The notes under the pieces were generated by a model. That model had not been told where the DNA came from and did no database searches. It worked only from the letters and a program-made list of their open reading frames with translations. This document shows positions 59,810-64,000 of a DNA stretch of 64,000 bases, in pieces. Position 1 is the stretch's first letter. Every line of letters starts with the position of its first letter. A program made the position numbers and the translations under genes. The DNA comes from Candidatus Sumerlaeota bacterium (GTDB lineage: Bacteria; Sumerlaeota; Sumerlaeia; JAFGJS01), in the NCBI GenBank assembly GCA_016928995.1, contig JAFGJS010000125.1:31600-95599 (forward strand), read 5' to 3'.

Positions 59810-61780
59810 CTAGGGCCAAAACTGCCAGTGATTGGCGTTGGTGTAATTATGATACTCATATGCCCCAAGATCGGGACCGGAGCCGTAATAATCATGATTG
59901 ATCCCGGGGATCAGAAGGCCTTTGTCAATCAAAAAGCTGCTCGCCTGAAGGCGGTAGTTTCCTGATGCGGCGCTTCGGAACTTGGGCGGCAGATTGAATC
60001 CGTTGAGCTCCTGGCTGATTGCGGATTGGACTTCAGCCAGCGTTTCCAGATGCCGGTCGGCCAGACCGGACCACCAGACCAGTTCATCGGCGGGCGTGTT
60101 GACCAGATTGTCATAATCCAGGTCGATCGGCTGCGTGGGATTGGCGTTGTAGATGGCGTAATCCGTGCCGGACCAGATGTTGTTGCGCGCCACGATGCCG
60201 GCCCAGCTGCCCGGCGACATCACGGCCAGCGCGTTGTTGCCCGCATACCAGGCGTCGCAAGTGTTGTGGAACAGATACATCATGCCCGAGGCGTCATAGC
60301 CGCTGTTGAACTTGAAGGAAAGACCGGAGTAGGAGTTGTTGCCCACGCCCGTGCGATAGATCACGTTGCGGATGCAATATGTCGGGCCGGTATAGGTCGG
60401 CGCGAGCGAGATGCCGGCCAGCACGTCATGGATGCGGTTGTCCCAGATGCGGATGTTGCTGCTGTAGCCGTCGGCTTCCAGCGCGTCGTCGCCGCAATGA
60501 TGCACGTAGTTCTCATATACGTCCGTTTCGCAGGTGCGGTCGCTGCCCGACTCGGCGTTGCAGCCGAATCCATCGAAGAAGTCGTGAAAGGTGTTGCGGC
60601 GGATGATCGTGCCGCGGCCGGTCATGGGGCTGAAGAGCACGATGGCGCCCGCCTCCAGTCCGCCGGTGGTCTTCACGCCATCCCAATTCCAATTCGCTTT
60701 GGTGTCGAAAAATTCGCAGTGCTGGATCACGTTGCGATGCGAGTCGCGCTTGATGCCGACGCTGGAGTCGTTGACGCCGAACGTGCATCCGTGAATCAGG
60801 TTATCGTCGCCGCCGTCGATGTAGATGCCCTTCGGATAGCTCCCCAGGCCGAAATTACGGAAAGACAGGTTGACGAAGCAGTAATGCGAGCCTTGCACAT
60901 AGAAAGCGTGATTGAGTCCGGAGACGACGATTGTCTGCGTGTTGGGATCGATGCCGCCCATCAGGTGCAGATAGACCTGCGTGCCGCTATCCACGTAAAA
61001 ACCCGGCATGCCCCAGACGAGGTTTTGCAGATCGCTCAGCGACTCATAGGGAAACAGGCGCTGGCCGTTGTGCGTGATGAGATGGGGATCGGAGGCGTTG
61101 ACCGTGGTTTGATAGACGCCCGCCGAGACCAGGGCCCAGGCGAACGTCGCCGGATCGGCGCCGTCCAGGATCGCCGTTTCGCCGTCATAGCCGCGAATGA
61201 CGATTGGCGCCTCGGCGCTGTTTGCGCCCGAGAGCGTTATCTCGCCCTGATAATATACGCCTTCCCGCAACACTACATGATCGCCCGCTTGGGCGTCCTG
61301 CAGCGCGCGCGCGACCGTGGCGAAGGGATAACTCGTCGAACCGTCGCCGGGCGAGGTGTCGCTGCCCATGGGCGAAACGTAATACGTGTTTTGCGCGGGA
61401 GGAACGCTGACTTCCTGTCGTGTCGAGCCTGTTTGACTCAGCACGATTCCATCGAGCGCTGTATGGTCGGGATCGGTCAAGGTCACCCGGACGAGATAAT
61501 CCGTTCCGGGATTGAGCCAGAACAGGCTGCCAACGAAACGTGTGCCGCTCACGCGGGTCAGGGGGAATCCCTGCTGATAAGCCGCTTCCGTCGCAACGCG
61601 ATACTCCACAGCCGCGGTTGCATCGCCGTCCGGATCATCCGTTGCATCGATGTCAATGATCACGCCCATCGAATGGAACGTGCCATAAAGCTCGAACACA
61701 GCCGCGCCGTTGGCGATCCGGCAGAGCAAGAGACCGGCGGCGATCAGGCAAACGCAGATTTTTGACATGTTTGGCGTCAT
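59810..61780 (-). CDS. Secreted right-handed parallel beta-helix protein (DUF1565/pectate lyase-like)
   Basis: Signal peptide; TYYVSPMGSDTSPGDGSTSYPFATVARALQDAQAGDHVVLREGVYYQGEITLSG; beta-helix segments NLIHGCTFGVNDSSVGIKRDSHRNVIQHCEFF. Confidence 0.88.
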   Translation of the reverse strand: MTPNMSKICVCLIAAGLLLCRIANGAAVFELYGTFHSMGVIIDIDATDDPDGDATAAVEYRVATEAAYQQGFPLTRVSGTRFVGSLFWLNPGTDYLVRVTLTDPDHTALDGIVLSQTGSTRQEVSVPPAQNTYYVSPMGSDTSPGDGSTSYPFATVARALQDAQAGDHVVLREGVYYQGEITLSGANSAEAPIVIRGYDGETAILDGADPATFAWALVSAGVYQTTVNASDPHLITHNGQRLFPYESLSDLQNLVWGMPGFYVDSGTQVYLHLMGGIDPNTQTIVVSGLNHAFYVQGSHYCFVNLSFRNFGLGSYPKGIYIDGGDDNLIHGCTFGVNDSSVGIKRDSHRNVIQHCEFFDTKANWNWDGVKTTGGLEAGAIVLFSPMTGRGTIIRRNTFHDFFDGFGCNAESGSDRTCETDVYENYVHHCGDDALEADGYSSNIRIWDNRIHDVLAGISLAPTYTGPTYCIRNVIYRTGVGNNSYSGLSFKFNSGYDASGMMYLFHNTCDAWYAGNNALAVMSPGSWAGIVARNNIWSGTDYAIYNANPTQPIDLDYDNLVNTPADELVWWSGLADRHLETLAEVQSAISQELNGFNLPPKFRSAASGNYRLQASSFLIDKGLLIPGINHDYYGSGPDLGAYEYHNYTNANHWQFWP

Positions 61781-61867
61781 TTTTGGCTTTGGGAGGCATG
61801 GTTTTAATTAAAGCGCCCCATAATGTAACAAACCGAAGCGCCCCGCCAATTTCAGAAAATTGAATTC

Positions 61868-64000
61868 ATGCGCGTTGCCGTTATCACCACACCGGGGCCT
61901 GGGTTTTTACTTGATATATCAAGCCTGATGATTTACAGGTTTTTTGGACTTCTGATAGCTTGGAGTTCATTGGGACAATGTAATGTCAGCATTACGTATT
62001 CCAAACCAGAATACGAGGAGGCTCTATCCATGCAAAGCGTTAGCGCCGGTTCTTGTCAGTGTATCAAATGTATGTGTTTAATGGCGGCAAAAGGGGCAAA
62101 AAATGTGGTGTTTATCATGGCTTTGATGGCTTTGTCTGTTTCGTCCTATGGACAAAACAATGCGATGGGGCATGGAGATGCGAGTGAGCAAACTCGTGGC
62201 TATAAAAACTTCAAATCCACAGGAGAAAAATACCGGATCAGAAAAGACACGAAGCACAGCGATGTGTATGCCGTTTCAGAAAACGGCGAAATAATCGAAA
62301 CGGACGAACTTGTGCGGCTCGAAAAGCTCGATCGTGATTACTATCGCAAACAGCTTGGTTGCATCCAGCCGTCATTCCGGGAGAAACTGGATCAAAAAAA
62401 GGATGACGAGTTGCTGGAAGTTCTTGTGACCTTCCGGCATGAAGAAATCCGCAAATATGATAAAACGAAGCATACGCCGGAGTATCTCGCGGAATTAAGC
62501 CGCAATCATCAAAAGAAGCCGAAAACTCAAATTTCAACGGAAAGGATTTTGCAGAGATATCATTTGTTGGATGCGAAAACCCGGCAGCCGTTGCCAGCCG
62601 TCGAATCCGGACAAGTTGCCGTGCGATGCCTGGCGACTCGCTCCGCGCTGGAAAAAATGGCTTTTGATGACGACATCGCATCCATCAGTGAATTTGTGGA
62701 GCCGGAGCCGTGCGTGGCGGACTATATGAGTTGCGTCTATTCCGCTTATCAACCGGATATGACCGCAAGGGGCTGTGTGCAATTGCATAGCGCCACATCC
62801 GAACGTGGTTTGAGCGATGAATTTCTCCAGTGTATCGGGATGTGGCCAAGACCTGATGGCGTGGACGTAGTCAATCCGCCCACTCCCTATTCCGGCCCCT
62901 GGACTCCTGAACATTGCGAAGCCACGTTCAATTTTTTCCGCATGACAACGCCGGACACCACTCATTATCACTGTAATGAATTTTACTTTGTCGCGGAAGA
63001 TTGGATTATTAATTATGGAATCAGAACCGCCAGCAGAAGCACTTCCTCAATCGGCGATGCATTGGATTATGTGCACCGATTTATGGATGAATTTTCATTT
63101 CGATATCCCCAGCCGTTATTTTGCAATCCGACAGGCAACTCCGGATTCGATCTGACTTCCAGTTGGCAGTCATACAATGGATTGGATGTGGGCAACGTCA
63201 GGCATTGGTACGAGAAATTCTATTTCATTTTCGGCAGCACACAGACGAAAAATCCCGATGACCGGTATGGATCATGGTTTAATGACCGGGAGATGCCGTA
63301 TATTGTCGCCCCTGGCGCCCCGCCGGAAACAAACGGCGTGGTCTCTACGGAGTGTTCCATGAGCATCGGCAATACAGGGGGAACCAGCATGAGCGCTCCG
63401 ATTGTCAATGGCATCAGCGCCAATGTGATCAGCGCGGATTACGATTTCTTAAAGGATTGGCCGGAAGCCGTCCGGGCCATCATTCTGGCCACGGCGCGCA
63501 ATGTGGAATATGGAGAATGGAATCAATTCGAGGATCAGAAAGACGGCACAGGGGTGATTTGCTGACACGACGCGGAAGAATTTGTGAACCAGATGGTGCT
63601 TCGGCCTCCCATGAGTTATCCCGTGCCGCATGGCATCTGGCGGGATTCATGGTATCACGGCGACACCAGCGATCGAGTCTTTTGGCTTGAAGTGCCGTAT
63701 GATATCCCGGTAGGCAAGCACTTGCGCGTTGTGCTGACATGGGACAGCAACGCAAAAACTGCAACTGCCACCAACGATCTTACCGATTTCGATTTGTATA
63801 TGACGGGGGATAGCAAGGAATACGTTTCCGACAGCGCCAATAGCAACATTGAGATCATCAACATTCCACAAGAAGATCTGACGCCGGCCACTTATTATCC
63901 TTTTACGGTCAAGCATTCCATCGACCGCATCCCGGCCGGGGAATTCACGTATTTTTGCGTGGCCTGGACCTGGGCGGAAGACAGCGCGAACAGTTTGTAT
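61868..64000 (+). pseudogene. S8 (subtilisin-like) peptidase-related gene with in-frame TGA at 63563-63565; frame reopens to window end
   Basis: GGTSMSAPIVNGISA (Ser-site motif) and GNSG; after TGA the same frame reads HDAEEFVNQMVLRPPMSYPVPHGIWRDSWYHGDTSDRVFWLEVPYDIPVGKHLRVVLTWDSNAKTATATNDLTDFDLYM... with no stop to 64000. Confidence 0.6.

Noticed and set aside
59539-59895. 118-aa minus-strand ORF
   Set aside because: Overlaps the 3' end of the beta-helix gene in another frame and has no recognisable motif.
63560-63600. UGA as selenocysteine codon
   Set aside because: No hairpin resembling a bacterial SECIS is evident just downstream, and the position in an S8-like protein is not a known redox site; pseudogene, error or readthrough is more economical.

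Overview
A 64 kb bacterial chromosomal window, mostly G+C-rich, with no rRNA, tRNA or CRISPR array that I could recognise. Lineage was not determined; the several families of short interspersed palindromic or tandem repeats resemble those of Planctomycetes/Verrucomicrobia-like genomes (inference only). Housekeeping loci: mutM, leuC/leuD, mraZ-rsmH-ftsL-ftsI, rplY, rpoZ, dnaK, groEL/groES. The largest functional block (34.3-47.8 kb) is a contiguous hdrCBA - mvhDGA - protease - hypA-F-C-D-(alpha/beta hydrolase)-E operon, encoding a methanogen-type H2:heterodisulfide reductase/[NiFe]-hydrogenase complex and its maturation genes, without hypB. Accessory loci worth a second look: (1) an accessory Hsp70 triad at 8.9-12.7 kb, with a J-domain/TPR protein lacking the HPD motif, a divergent GrpE and a DnaK paralogue; (2) a Schlafen-AlbA_2/HATPase + ParA-like ATPase pair inserted with stop/start overlaps between leuC and leuD; (3) an AAA ATPase + RloB/TOPRIM-like pair (RloAB/PARIS-like) at 49.3-51.1 kb; (4) a truncated type ISP restriction-modification gene at the left edge, absent from the ORF track; (5) a 1955-aa secreted mosaic protein flanked by two same-orientation copies of a GAGCAA/GAGCAT repeat element; (6) a 10-bp-phased GGA array upstream of mraZ that looks like a MraZ operator; (7) an S8 peptidase-like gene with an in-frame TGA and an open frame continuing to the window end; (8) a repeat element that supplies coding sequence and the stop codon of hypF. 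All family calls come from reading protein motifs by eye; no database search was run.
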